In this document: positions 30,648 to 38,902 of the stretch, in pieces | Layout: the number at the start of each line of letters is the position of its first letter | Position numbering within the stretch: position 1 is the first letter of the stretch | DNA from: CALEMW01 sp035447065 | GTDB taxonomy: Bacteria; Krumholzibacteriota; Krumholzibacteriia; LZORAL124-64-63 | Reading direction: 5' to 3' | Length of the DNA stretch: 64,000 nucleotides | NCBI GenBank assembly: GCA_035447065.1 | Contig: DAOTGJ010000016.1 | Coordinates: forward strand, 1 to 64,000 | The notes under the pieces: model-generated | What the model saw: the letters and a program-made list of their open reading frames with translations, nothing else | Databases searched by the model: none | What the model was told of the DNA's origin: nothing | Position numbers and translations under genes: made by a program

Positions 30648-31898
30648 TCAGCGCCGAGGCTCCAGCAGGGCGTACCAGAGCAGGTCGGTCAAGGGCAGGA
30701 CCGGGCGATGGTCGCCCGCCGCCAGCAACGCGTCGCGGATCTGCCCCAGGCAGCCGGGGTTGGACGTGACCACGAGCTGCGCGCCCGTCGCCGCCAGGTG
30801 CGCGGCCTTGCGCCGGCCCATGGCCTGCGACAGCTCCGGATACGCCAGGGCGTAGCCGCCTCCGCTGCCGCAGCAGACATCCGCTTCCTCGGGTTCCAGC
30901 CGCACCAGGCCGGGCACCGCGTCCAGCAGGGCCCGCGGCGCCGCGTGGATGCCACGGCCGTGGAGGGCGTGGCAGGGGTCGTGGTAGACCACGCGCAGGG
31001 ACACCTCGCGCCGGAAGCGGGGGGGCGACGCGGCCAGGAGCTCCGCCGCGTCGGCGACGGCGCCGCCCGCGGGATGATCGCTGCGGACCAGCTCCAGACC
31101 GCAGCCGGCGGCCTCCACCACCCAGGGTCCCGCGGGCGTCGGCAGGGCGCGGCGGCGGTCGGCGGCCGCCTGCGGCCGGCCGGCATGGGCGTCCAGCGCC
31201 CCGCAGCACTGATCCGCAACGGGCGTCTCCACCCGCCACCCCAGGGCCGTGAGCAGGTCCGCGGTGCGGCGCTGAGCGGGACCGAGCAGGCCCCGGTTGG
31301 CGCAGCCGGGGAACAGGGTGGCTGGGCCGCGGTCCCGGTCGGGGGACGGCAGGCGGGCGTCGCGAGGGGTGGCCCGGCCCGTCAGGCCGTCGAGCAAGGC
31401 GACGAGAGCCGCGTCGGACGCGGGCGACGCCGGACGGCTGCCCAGCAGACGAGCCGGCGACGCCAGGGGACCCTGGTCCAGACGGAGGCGCCAGTCCGGA
31501 CCGGCGAGACCGCGGACCGCTGTCTCGGCCAAGGTCCCGACCCGCCCCAGCAGCGGCATGCGCTCCGGCGTGATGCGGTGGGCCAGCGGAGCGCCCACGG
31601 CGCCGGCGGCGCGTCCCATCGCCTGGGCGGCCTCCAGCAGGTCGGCCGTCACGCCGCTGGGGCAGGCGGTCTCGCAGGCGCGGCAGCCCAGGCACCGCGC
31701 CATGGCGTCGGCCGCGGCCGGCGCCGGCGCGGCGTCGGCGGCCAGAGCATCGCCCAGCAGCAGCAGGCGCCCCCGGGGCGAATGGGTCTCGTCGCCTGTG
31801 GCCAGGTAGGTGGCGCAGTGGGGCAGGCAGAGGCCGCACTGCACGCAGGCGCGCAGCAGGGGCTCCAGGCGCGAACGCAGGGCATCCCCGCCGGTCAC
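30648..31898 (-). CDS. glcF: Glycolate oxidase iron-sulfur subunit (GlcF-like)
   Basis: GlcF moves electrons from the flavin subunit toward the quinone pool. The 416-residue protein has two N-terminal [4Fe-4S] motifs, CVQCGLCLPHC and CLGCRACETACPSGV, and two C-terminal CCG domains (ATLFPGCANRG...VADQCCGALDAHAG and VYHDPCHALHG...DVCCGSGGGYALAYPELS). Length is typical. It starts at GTG (31898), overlapping the stop of the GlcD-like gene as GTGA, so translation is coupled. The substrate of the complex may be glycolate, lactate or another 2-hydroxy acid. Confidence 0.88.
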   Translation of the reverse strand: MTGGDALRSRLEPLLRACVQCGLCLPHCATYLATGDETHSPRGRLLLLGDALAADAAPAPAAADAMARCLGCRACETACPSGVTADLLEAAQAMGRAAGAVGAPLAHRITPERMPLLGRVGTLAETAVRGLAGPDWRLRLDQGPLASPARLLGSRPASPASDAALVALLDGLTGRATPRDARLPSPDRDRGPATLFPGCANRGLLGPAQRRTADLLTALGWRVETPVADQCCGALDAHAGRPQAAADRRRALPTPAGPWVVEAAGCGLELVRSDHPAGGAVADAAELLAASPPRFRREVSLRVVYHDPCHALHGRGIHAAPRALLDAVPGLVRLEPEEADVCCGSGGGYALAYPELSQAMGRRKAAHLAATGAQLVVTSNPGCLGQIRDALLAAGDHRPVLPLTDLLWYALLEPRR

Positions 31899-33733
31899 GC
31901 GAGGTCCTCCCCCGCGAAGGCGGCTCGGATGCGCTGGAAGACGGCACCCGGCTCCGGGCCCAGGGCAGGAGGCTCCGGCGCGTTCGGTTCCGACGGCACG
32001 CCGCGCGGACGCAGCCCCACGCCCACCGCCCGCACGGGGCCCAGGGCCCCGCCGGCGGCCGACACCAGGCGCGGCAGGTCCAGGCCGGCCACGTTCTTCA
32101 CCACGGGGCGGCCGGCATGGTAGGCGCGGCCGTCCAGGGTCTCCGCGTGGATCTGGAGCACGGCGTCGCGCAGGGTGCGGTCGCGGGCCAGGGCGTCGGA
32201 CAAGGGGAGCGTGTCGGCGCCGTCGGCGCAGGGGACGTCCAGACCGGCGCCGGCGGCGGCGGCACGCAGCTCGCCCAGGGTGACGTGGGCCGGAGCCGCG
32301 GCGTGGAGGCTGGCGCGGTCCACGGTCACGCCCTCGGGCGCGGGCGGCGACGCGGCCAGGCCCGGGCCGGGGGGCAGGAGCTTGCCCGGATTGCAGAGGC
32401 CGCGGGGATCCAGGGCGCGCTTGATTCCGCGCATGAGGTCCAGGGCCACGGGATGGAGCTGGCGCGCCACCACGTGCAGCTTCTCCACCCCCACGCCGTG
32501 CTCGCCGGTCACGGTGCCGTCCAGGGCCAGGGCCGCGGCCATGATGGCGTCGGCGGCGGCGTGGGCGCGGGCGGTCGAGCCGGGATCGCGGGCGTCGTAC
32601 ATCACCCCCGGGTGGAGGTTGCCGTCGCCGGCATGCAGGGCGGTGGCGATGCGCACGCCGTGGGCGCGGCCGGCCTCCCCCACCGCGCGCACCATGGCGG
32701 GCAGGCGGCCCACGGGCACGGCCACGTCCATGGTCACATAGTTGGGCGAGAGACGCCCCACGGCGCCGAAGGCGCGCTTGCGGCAGCGCCAGAGGGCCAG
32801 GCGTTCGGCCTCGTCGCGGGCGGGGATCACCTCGGCGCCGGCGGCGCGCAGGAGCGCGGCGGCGCGGTCGGCGTCGCGGCGCACGGCGGCGTCCGTGCCC
32901 GAGAATTCCACGATGAGGGCCGCGGCGGCATCGGTGCGGAAGCCGAAGGCGAAGGCCTCCTCCACGAGCTGCAGCATGGCGCCGTCCACGGCCTCCAGGG
33001 CGGCGGGGAGCAGGCCGTCGCCCAGCAGGGTCAGCACGCCGTCGGCGGCGGCCTCCAGGCTGGACAGGTAGACCAGCAGGGTGGCGTGGTCGGGTTCGCG
33101 GGGGGTGACGGTCAGCTCCGCGGCGGTGATCAGACCCAGGGTGCCCTCGCTGCCCACCAGCAGGGGGGTGAGATCCCAACCGTCGCCGCGGCTGTCCCAG
33201 GTGTTCCCCTGCGGGTCGATCCAGCGCAGGGCGCGCACGTGCCGCACGGTGGTGCCCACCTTGAGGCAGTGGGGGCCGCCGGCGTTCTCGGCGATGTTGC
33301 CGCCCAGGGTGGAGACCTCCTGGCTGCTGGGATCGGGGGCGAACGCGCCGCCGCGGCGGGCCAGGGCGCGGTCCAGGGAGGCGTTGGGAACGCCCGCGCC
33401 GGCGCGGACCCAGGGGCGGGCGGGGTCGTCGGCGCCCTCCAGCTCCAGGAGGCGGGCGCCGGAGACGACCACGGCGCCCTCCTGGGGCAACGCGCCGCCC
33501 GAGAGGCCGGAGCCGGCGCCACGGGCGGTGAAGGGCACGCCGTGGCGCGCGCAGAGGGCCACCACGGCGGCGGCCTGCGCGTGGGTGCGCGGCAGGGCCA
33601 CGGCCAGGGGGCGGCCCAGTTCCAGGTGGGAGGCGTCGCGGGCGTAGACGCGGCGGGCGGCGGGGTCGGCCAGGCAGCCGTCGGGGCCGAGCAGAGCCCG
33701 CAGCCCAGCCACCAGGGCGGCGCCGTCAGCCAT
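31895..33733 (-). CDS. glcD: Fused GlcD-type FAD oxidase with C-terminal GlcE-like segment
   Basis: Residues 1-455 are a complete FAD-linked 2-hydroxy-acid oxidase (GlcD): GVPFTARGAGSGLSGGALP (FAD PP-loop), APDPSSQEVSTLGGNIAENA, LLVGSEGTLGLITAAEL, ALHAGDGNLHPGV and TVTGEHGVGVEKL. After a Pro-rich linker, residues about 480-590 look like part of GlcE: TLGELRAAAAGAGLDVPC, then RPVVKNVAGLDLPRLVSAAGG, which parallels the GlcE KPVMKNVAGxDL motif. GlcE is normally a separate protein of about 350 residues, so this is a fusion with a shortened GlcE part. It overlaps the upstream flavoprotein gene by 8 bases and glcF by 4. The three genes are surely one operon. Confidence 0.85.
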   Translation of the reverse strand: MADGAALVAGLRALLGPDGCLADPAARRVYARDASHLELGRPLAVALPRTHAQAAAVVALCARHGVPFTARGAGSGLSGGALPQEGAVVVSGARLLELEGADDPARPWVRAGAGVPNASLDRALARRGGAFAPDPSSQEVSTLGGNIAENAGGPHCLKVGTTVRHVRALRWIDPQGNTWDSRGDGWDLTPLLVGSEGTLGLITAAELTVTPREPDHATLLVYLSSLEAAADGVLTLLGDGLLPAALEAVDGAMLQLVEEAFAFGFRTDAAAALIVEFSGTDAAVRRDADRAAALLRAAGAEVIPARDEAERLALWRCRKRAFGAVGRLSPNYVTMDVAVPVGRLPAMVRAVGEAGRAHGVRIATALHAGDGNLHPGVMYDARDPGSTARAHAAADAIMAAALALDGTVTGEHGVGVEKLHVVARQLHPVALDLMRGIKRALDPRGLCNPGKLLPPGPGLAASPPAPEGVTVDRASLHAAAPAHVTLGELRAAAAGAGLDVPCADGADTLPLSDALARDRTLRDAVLQIHAETLDGRAYHAGRPVVKNVAGLDLPRLVSAAGGALGPVRAVGVGLRPRGVPSEPNAPEPPALGPEPGAVFQRIRAAFAGEDLA

Positions 33734-34907
33734 GATTCAGGTCCGCGGCCAGGGCCTGCAGCGCCAGGGCCAGGGCCGGGTCCTTGGAGGCCAGATGGGC
33801 CCAGGCGACAGGACCCTCGCCGGCGGCCATCAGGGCCGCGGCGCCCTCAACGTCGGCCGTGGCCGTGGGCCCCGCGAGGAAGGCGCCGAGCAGGCGGCCA
33901 CCCTCCCGCTCCGCCACGAGCTTGGCGCAGGAGCCGTCGCGTTCGCCCAGGGCGGCGGCCACGTCCCAACCGCGGGCGGCGGCCTCCTCCGCGTCCAGTC
34001 CCACCGCGGCGGCCTGCAGGGGCTCCGGCAAATGCCGCGGCAGGTGGTCCCAGGCCGGCGGCGGCGCGGGTTCCCCGACGGCGGCGGCCACGGCCGCGCG
34101 TCCCTCGGCCCGCGCCGTGCGCTCGGTGGTGGGCGTGCCGGTCAGTCCGCCCACGGCCCAGAGGCCCGGCACGGCGGTCAGGCCGCAGGGATCGGTCTGC
34201 AAGCGGCCGCGGCGGTCGCGGACGACCGGCAGGCCGTCCAGGCCCAGATCCTCCGAGGCGGCGCGGCGGCCCACGGCCAGCATAGCGCAGGCGGCGGCGA
34301 GCTCCACGGCGACGCTGCCGGGGCCCCGCAGCGTGGCCGCCACGCCCGGGCCGTCGGCCCGCAGCGAGACCAGACGGGTGCGCGGGCGCACGTCCACCTC
34401 CCGCACCTGCAGGCGACGCGTCAGGTGGGCGGCCAGATCGGCGTCCAGACCGGGCAGCAGGCGAGCGGTGCGGCAGGCCAGGATCACGCGGGCGCCGGCC
34501 TCGCGCCAGCGCAGGGCGGCGGCCACGCCGGCCGGTCCGCCGCCGGCCACCAGCACGGTGGGCGGCACCGGCGTCGGAACGGGCGCGTCGGCGGCCAACA
34601 GGCCGGGCAAGGCGTCCGGGACGTCGTTGGGCCGGTGGGGACGGTCGCCCGCGGCCAGGATCACGTGGGCGGCGCGCCAACGGCGGCGGACGCCGTCGGC
34701 CTGCTCCCCCGTCACGACGCCGGGCCCGTCCAGGCGTCCGTGGGCCGCCGCGACGGACACCCCGGGCAGGGGCAGGCGATGGATCGGGTGCCGGGGGTCG
34801 CGCTCCAGCAGCACGACGTCCAGGCCGCGGTTCGCGGCCTCGGCGGCGGCGGCGAGTCCGGCGGGGCCGGCGCCGATCACCAGGATGTCGCAGCGGTGCT
34901 CGATCAC
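33726..34907 (-). CDS. FAD-dependent oxidoreductase, dihydrolipoamide-dehydrogenase-like, without redox disulfide
   Basis: The 393-residue flavoprotein has an FAD Rossmann motif (DILVIGAGPAGLAAAAEAANR), an NAD(P) motif (VLVAGGGPAGVAAALRWREAGA), a second FAD motif (GLWAVGGLTG) and a C-terminal dimerisation-like domain (GSCAKLVAEREGGRLLGAFLAG). That order matches dihydrolipoamide dehydrogenase and mercuric reductase. The CxxxxC active-site disulfide expected just after the first Rossmann unit is absent; the region reads ERDPRHPIHRLPLP. It is also about 70 residues short. It probably passes electrons by flavin only. It heads the glcD-glcF operon, so it may be a partner of that oxidase. The start is GTG with AGGAG six bases upstream. 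Confidence 0.7.
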   Translation of the reverse strand: MIEHRCDILVIGAGPAGLAAAAEAANRGLDVVLLERDPRHPIHRLPLPGVSVAAAHGRLDGPGVVTGEQADGVRRRWRAAHVILAAGDRPHRPNDVPDALPGLLAADAPVPTPVPPTVLVAGGGPAGVAAALRWREAGARVILACRTARLLPGLDADLAAHLTRRLQVREVDVRPRTRLVSLRADGPGVAATLRGPGSVAVELAAACAMLAVGRRAASEDLGLDGLPVVRDRRGRLQTDPCGLTAVPGLWAVGGLTGTPTTERTARAEGRAAVAAAVGEPAPPPAWDHLPRHLPEPLQAAAVGLDAEEAAARGWDVAAALGERDGSCAKLVAEREGGRLLGAFLAGPTATADVEGAAALMAAGEGPVAWAHLASKDPALALALQALAADLNHG

Positions 34908-35074
34908 GGGGTCTCCTCGGGTGGGCGTCGGACGGCGTCGTGACGATCTTCGCGGCATCATAGGCGCCGCCGCGGCGGGGCGCCAGTCCCGCGCGGTTGA
35001 CGCCGGGGGGCGGAAGGGGCATCGTCCCGGGATCGCCGCCGCCCGACGGCGCCATCTTCAACCGGAGGCCCGCC

Positions 35075-36370
35075 ATGGTCCACGCCGCCTCGCGCAGCTA
35101 CCGCTTCACGGTGCTGCTGTTCGCCAGCCTGCTCACCTTCGGCAGCTACTTCGCCTACGACATCATCGGCGCCCTGGCGCCCTCGCTGGTGGACGACCTG
35201 GGCGCCGGCCGCGGCACCATCGGCTCCTTCTACACGGCGTACAGCGTGGCGGCCATCCTGGCGGTGTTCGGCGGCGGATTCCTGATCGACCGCCTGGGCA
35301 CGCGACGCTCCAGCATGCTCTTCTCGCTGCTGGTGCTGGCCGGCGCGGTGGTGGTGGCGTCGGCCAAGAGCATCCCCATGGTCATGGCCGGCCGCTTCCT
35401 CTTCGGCGCGGGGGCCGAGCCCCTGGTGGTGGCCCAGAGCGCGATCCTGGCGCGGTGGTTCAAGAACAAGGAGATGGCCCTGGCCTTCGGCTTGGCCCTG
35501 ACGGTGTCGCGGCTGGGCACGCTGTTCGCGTTCAACACCGGCGAGCTCATCGCCGAGATCTACGGCGGCTACCACGCCGGCCTGTGGGCCGCGGTGCTGT
35601 TCTGCGGCATCTCCCTGGCGGGCAACGCGGTGTACGTGGTGCTGGACCGCAAGGGCGAGCGCGAGCTGCCGGACCTGCAGGAGTCCGGCTCCGAGGACAA
35701 GATCACCTTCGGCGACATCGCCAAGCTCAAACCCAGCTTCTGGTACGTGACCATGCTGTGCGTGCTGTTCTACTCGGCGGTGTTCCCGTTCACGGCCCTG
35801 AGCACGGACTTCTTCGTGGACAAGTGGGGCGTGGCGCGCGTGGCGGAGACCAGCGGCGGCTTCCTGACCCGCGTGTTCTCCAGCTTCCTGCACATGTTCG
35901 AGACGGCGGGCGGGCTGTCCAGCATCATCATCTTCGCGTCGATGATCTTCGCGCCCTTCGCCGGGCACCTTGTGGACCGCGTGGGCAAGCGCGCCACGCT
36001 CATGGTGTGGGGCTCGCTGCTGATGATCCCCGCCTACCTGCTGCTGGGCCTGACCGACCTCTACCCCGTGGGGCCGCTGATCCTGCTGGGCGCCGCGTTC
36101 GTGCTGGTGCCGGCGGCCATGTGGCCGGCCATCCCCCTGGTGGTGAAGGACGAGCACACGGGAACCGCCTTCGGGCTCTGCACCGCGGTGCAGAACATCG
36201 GTCTGGCCCTCTTCCCCTGGCTCAACGGCCTGCTGCGCGACGCCACGGAGGACTACACCGCCAGCATGCTCATGTTCGCGGGCCTGGGCGTGCTGGGCGT
36301 GGTGTTCGCGGTGCTGCTCAAGCGTTCGGACCGCGACGTGGGCGGCGCCCTGGAGCGTGGAAGCGCCTGA
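35075..36370 (+). CDS. MFS transporter (MFSD1-like)
   Basis: The 431-residue protein has the pattern of twelve transmembrane helices in two halves, with the MFS signature GGGFLIDRLGTRRSS after helix 2 and its counterpart GHLVDRVGKRATLMVWG in the second half. A soluble loop (ELPDLQESGSEDKITFGDIAKLK) separates the halves. The sequence style resembles MFSD1-type proteins, which move dipeptides in animals; bacterial substrates are unknown. The ATG at 35075 has GGAGG seven bases ahead. It is divergent from the glc-like operon, and no terminator is seen before the etf promoter. Confidence 0.85.
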   Translation: MVHAASRSYRFTVLLFASLLTFGSYFAYDIIGALAPSLVDDLGAGRGTIGSFYTAYSVAAILAVFGGGFLIDRLGTRRSSMLFSLLVLAGAVVVASAKSIPMVMAGRFLFGAGAEPLVVAQSAILARWFKNKEMALAFGLALTVSRLGTLFAFNTGELIAEIYGGYHAGLWAAVLFCGISLAGNAVYVVLDRKGERELPDLQESGSEDKITFGDIAKLKPSFWYVTMLCVLFYSAVFPFTALSTDFFVDKWGVARVAETSGGFLTRVFSSFLHMFETAGGLSSIIIFASMIFAPFAGHLVDRVGKRATLMVWGSLLMIPAYLLLGLTDLYPVGPLILLGAAFVLVPAAMWPAIPLVVKDEHTGTAFGLCTAVQNIGLALFPWLNGLLRDATEDYTASMLMFAGLGVLGVVFAVLLKRSDRDVGGALERGSA

Positions 36371-36394
36371 CCGCGCGCCGCGCCGGGGCCGGCA

Positions 36395-36424
36395 TTGACT
36401 GCCGGGCGGGTCCTTGATTATGTT
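36395..36424 (+). promoter_or_regulatory. Sigma-70-type promoter of etfBA
   Basis: TTGACT (36395-36400) followed after 17 bases by TTATGT or after 18 by TATGTT (36419-36424), about 90 bases upstream of etfB. Confidence 0.6.
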
Positions 36425-36511
36425 GGCACGCAACTGCGAAAACGTTTCGCGGGCCGCTGCGGTCCGCCATTCCCGCCGCACTGCGACGTTCAACCGAGAG
36501 GCAGGAGGATC

Positions 36512-37294
36512 ATGAAGATTGCCGTCTGCGTGAAACAGGTGCCCGATTCGGAGACCCGGATCAACCTGTCGAGCCCCGCGCCGGAGCTGGACCGGTCCGG
36601 CTTCACCCGGGTGCTCAACCCCTACGACGCCTTCGCCGTGGAAGAGGCCGTGCGCATCAAGGAACGGCTGGGCGACGGCTGCGAGGTGACGGCCATCACC
36701 ATCGGCGGCGATCAGGTCCTGGAGACCCTCAAGAAGGACTGCCTGGCCGTGGGCTGCGACAAGGCCATCCGCGTCAACGAGCCCGCCCTGGCCGCGGCCG
36801 AGCCCATGCAGATCGCCAAGGTCCTGGCGGCGGTGCTCAAGCGCGACGGCTACGACCTGATCCTCACCGGCAAGCAGGCCATCGACGACGACAGCGCCCA
36901 GGTGGGCCCCATGCTGGCCGAGTACCTGGACTGCGCCCAGGCCTGCGTGGTGACCGCTCTGGAGCTGGGCGACGGCACCTTCACGGCCACGCGCGAGATC
37001 GAGGGCGGCGCCGAGGTGGTGGCGGGCTCCCTGCCCGCGGTGATCACCTGCCAGAAGGGCCTGAACGAGCCCCGCCTGCCCAGCCTGCCCAACATCATGA
37101 AGGCCGGCATGAAGCCCCAGGAGACCCTGACCTGCGCCGACCTGGGCCTGGAGGTCCCGGCGGCCCTGTCCACCGTGGCCGCCTACGTGCCGCCCGCGCC
37201 GCGGGACGCCTGCACGCTGGTGCAGAACGACGATCCCGCCGCCGCCGCCAAGGAGCTCGTGCGCCTGCTGCGCGAAGAAGCCAAGGTCATCTGA
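36512..37294 (+). CDS. etfB: Electron transfer flavoprotein, beta subunit
   Basis: EtfB with EtfA carries electrons from acyl-CoA and related dehydrogenases to a membrane quinone reductase. The 260-residue protein starts KIAVCVKQVPDSETRI and has NPYDAFAVEEAVRIKE, ILTGKQAIDDDSAQVGPMLAEYL and ITCQKGLNEPRLPSLPNIMKA, all family landmarks. GGCAGGAGGATC precedes the ATG. It is first in the etfBA operon, 12 bases before etfA. It matches the non-bifurcating general size; bifurcation cannot be judged by eye. Confidence 0.95.
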   Translation: MKIAVCVKQVPDSETRINLSSPAPELDRSGFTRVLNPYDAFAVEEAVRIKERLGDGCEVTAITIGGDQVLETLKKDCLAVGCDKAIRVNEPALAAAEPMQIAKVLAAVLKRDGYDLILTGKQAIDDDSAQVGPMLAEYLDCAQACVVTALELGDGTFTATREIEGGAEVVAGSLPAVITCQKGLNEPRLPSLPNIMKAGMKPQETLTCADLGLEVPAALSTVAAYVPPAPRDACTLVQNDDPAAAAKELVRLLREEAKVI

Positions 37295-37306
37295 GGAGGA
37301 ACCGAC

Positions 37307-38269
37307 ATGCCGAACATCGCAGTCTTCATCGAGCAGCGGGACGGGGCGGTCAAGAAGGTCGCCTGGCAGATGATCAGCAAGGCCCGCGCGCTCTGCGACG
37401 CCGCCGGCGGCGAGGTCTGGGCCGTGCTGCTGGGCGAGGCCGACGCCGCCCCCGCCGGCGCCCACGGCGCCCACAAGGTCTTCCAGGCCAAGGGCGACGC
37501 CTTCGCCGCCTACAACAGCGAGGGCTGGAGCCGCGCCCTGGCCGCCTTCTGCACCGCGAACTCGCCCGACCTGCTGCTGCTGGGCGCCACCGCCATGGGC
37601 AAGGACCTGGCCCCGCGCCTGGCCGCCCGCCTGGACGCCGCCTGCGTCAGCGACAGCGTGGACCTGAGCTGGGACGGCGGCTTCGTGATCCGCCGCCCCA
37701 TGTTCGCCGGCAAGTGCTACGCCGACGTGAAGGTGGCCTCGGCCACCGCCGTGGTGGGCGTGCGGCCCAACGCCTTCGCCCTCAACGCCGGCGACGGCGC
37801 CGCGGCGGCCGTGGAGGCCTTCGACCCCGGCCTGGACGGCTTCACGCCCAAGGCCTCCGTGGTGGAGACCAAGCAGGCCGGCGGCAAGACCGTGGAGCTG
37901 ACCGAGGCGGAGATCGTGGTCTCGGGCGGCCGCGGCCTGAAGGAAGCCGACAACTACCAGCTCATCCGCGACCTGGCCCAGACCATGGGCGCCGCGGCCG
38001 GCGCCAGCCGCGCCATCGTGGACGCGGGCTGGGTGCCCCACAGCCACCAGGTGGGCCAGACGGGCAAGACCGTCAGCCCCAACCTGTACGTGGCCATCGG
38101 CATCAGCGGAGCCATCCAGCACCTGGCGGGCATGAGCTCCTCCAAGTGCATCGTGGCCATCAACAAGGACCCCAACGCCCCCATCTTCAAGGCGGCGGAC
38201 TACGGCATCGTGGCCGACCTGTTCGACGTGGTGGGGCCCTTCCGCGAGGCCTTGGCGGCCCTGGACTGA
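37307..38269 (+). CDS. etfA: Electron transfer flavoprotein, alpha subunit
   Basis: EtfA binds FAD and pairs with EtfB. The 320-residue protein has a degenerate N-terminal domain and the conserved C-terminal FAD domain: VVSGGRGLKEADNYQLIRDL, GASRAIVDAGWVPHSHQVGQ, GKTVSPNLYVAIGISGAIQH and IVAINKDPNAPIFKAADYGI. GAGGA lies ahead of the ATG. The membrane acceptor is probably the EMO-like protein at 44829-46832, about 7 kb away. Confidence 0.95.
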   Translation: MPNIAVFIEQRDGAVKKVAWQMISKARALCDAAGGEVWAVLLGEADAAPAGAHGAHKVFQAKGDAFAAYNSEGWSRALAAFCTANSPDLLLLGATAMGKDLAPRLAARLDAACVSDSVDLSWDGGFVIRRPMFAGKCYADVKVASATAVVGVRPNAFALNAGDGAAAAVEAFDPGLDGFTPKASVVETKQAGGKTVELTEAEIVVSGGRGLKEADNYQLIRDLAQTMGAAAGASRAIVDAGWVPHSHQVGQTGKTVSPNLYVAIGISGAIQHLAGMSSSKCIVAINKDPNAPIFKAADYGIVADLFDVVGPFREALAALD

Positions 38270-38291
38270 GGCCGGCTCGACCCTGCCACCC

Positions 38292-38323
38292 GACGGGGCG
38301 GAGCGCGTGCGTTCCGCCCCGTC
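38292..38323 (+). terminator. Terminator hairpin after etfBA
   Basis: GACGGGGCGGA pairs with TCCGCCCCGTC around a 10-base loop, followed by GCTTTCAT. It is 23 bases after the etfA stop. Confidence 0.7.
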
Positions 38324-38364
38324 GCTTTCATCCCGGATTCACATTTTCGGTGTATCATGGTGGG

Positions 38365-38901
38365 ATGAACGCCCCCCTGAGACTGCTGATCCTCCGCCAC
38401 GGGAAGGCCGAGCCTCACCGCTCCCCCGACTTCCTGCGCGGCCTCATGCCCAAGGGCGTGCGCCGCACCCAGGACGTGGCGGCCCGCGCCGCGGAGCTGG
38501 GTCTCTGGCCCGAGCGCGTGGTCACCAGCCCCGCCCCGCGGGCCCTGGACACCGCCGCCGTGGCCGCGGAGATGCTGGACCTGGATCCCGGCCTCCTGCG
38601 CCGCGACCCGGACCTCTACGACTGCTGGGCCCCCCCTGCCCTCTGGAACGTGGTGCGCCGCCACGGCGGCAGCGTGCGCACGCTGCTGCTCTGCGGCCAC
38701 AACCCCGGCCTGAGCGAGCTGGCCGCCTGGCTCTGCCCCGACGTGCGCACCGCCCTGCCCAAGAGCTCCCTGACCGTGCTGGAGTGGGACGTGGACGGCT
38801 GGGACGCGGTGCGTCCCGGACGCGCCCGCCTGCGCCACTTCCTCCGCCCCCACAAGGGCGGAGTCCTGGACCTGGGCGCCGCCGCGCCCGCCGAGGAGTG
38901 A
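38365..38901 (+). CDS. sixA: SixA-type histidine phosphatase
   Basis: The 178-residue protein is a short histidine phosphatase: LLILRHGKAEP at the N-terminus holds the catalytic RHG, and LLLCGHNPGLSELA holds the second catalytic His. SixA removes phosphate from phosphohistidine proteins; here it begins an operon with polyphosphate kinase, whose mechanism uses phosphohistidine, and an exopolyphosphatase. The stop is one base before the ppk start. A regulatory link to polyphosphate metabolism is inference from gene order. Confidence 0.88.
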   Translation: MNAPLRLLILRHGKAEPHRSPDFLRGLMPKGVRRTQDVAARAAELGLWPERVVTSPAPRALDTAAVAAEMLDLDPGLLRRDPDLYDCWAPPALWNVVRRHGGSVRTLLLCGHNPGLSELAAWLCPDVRTALPKSSLTVLEWDVDGWDAVRPGRARLRHFLRPHKGGVLDLGAAAPAEE

Positions 38902-38902
38902 C

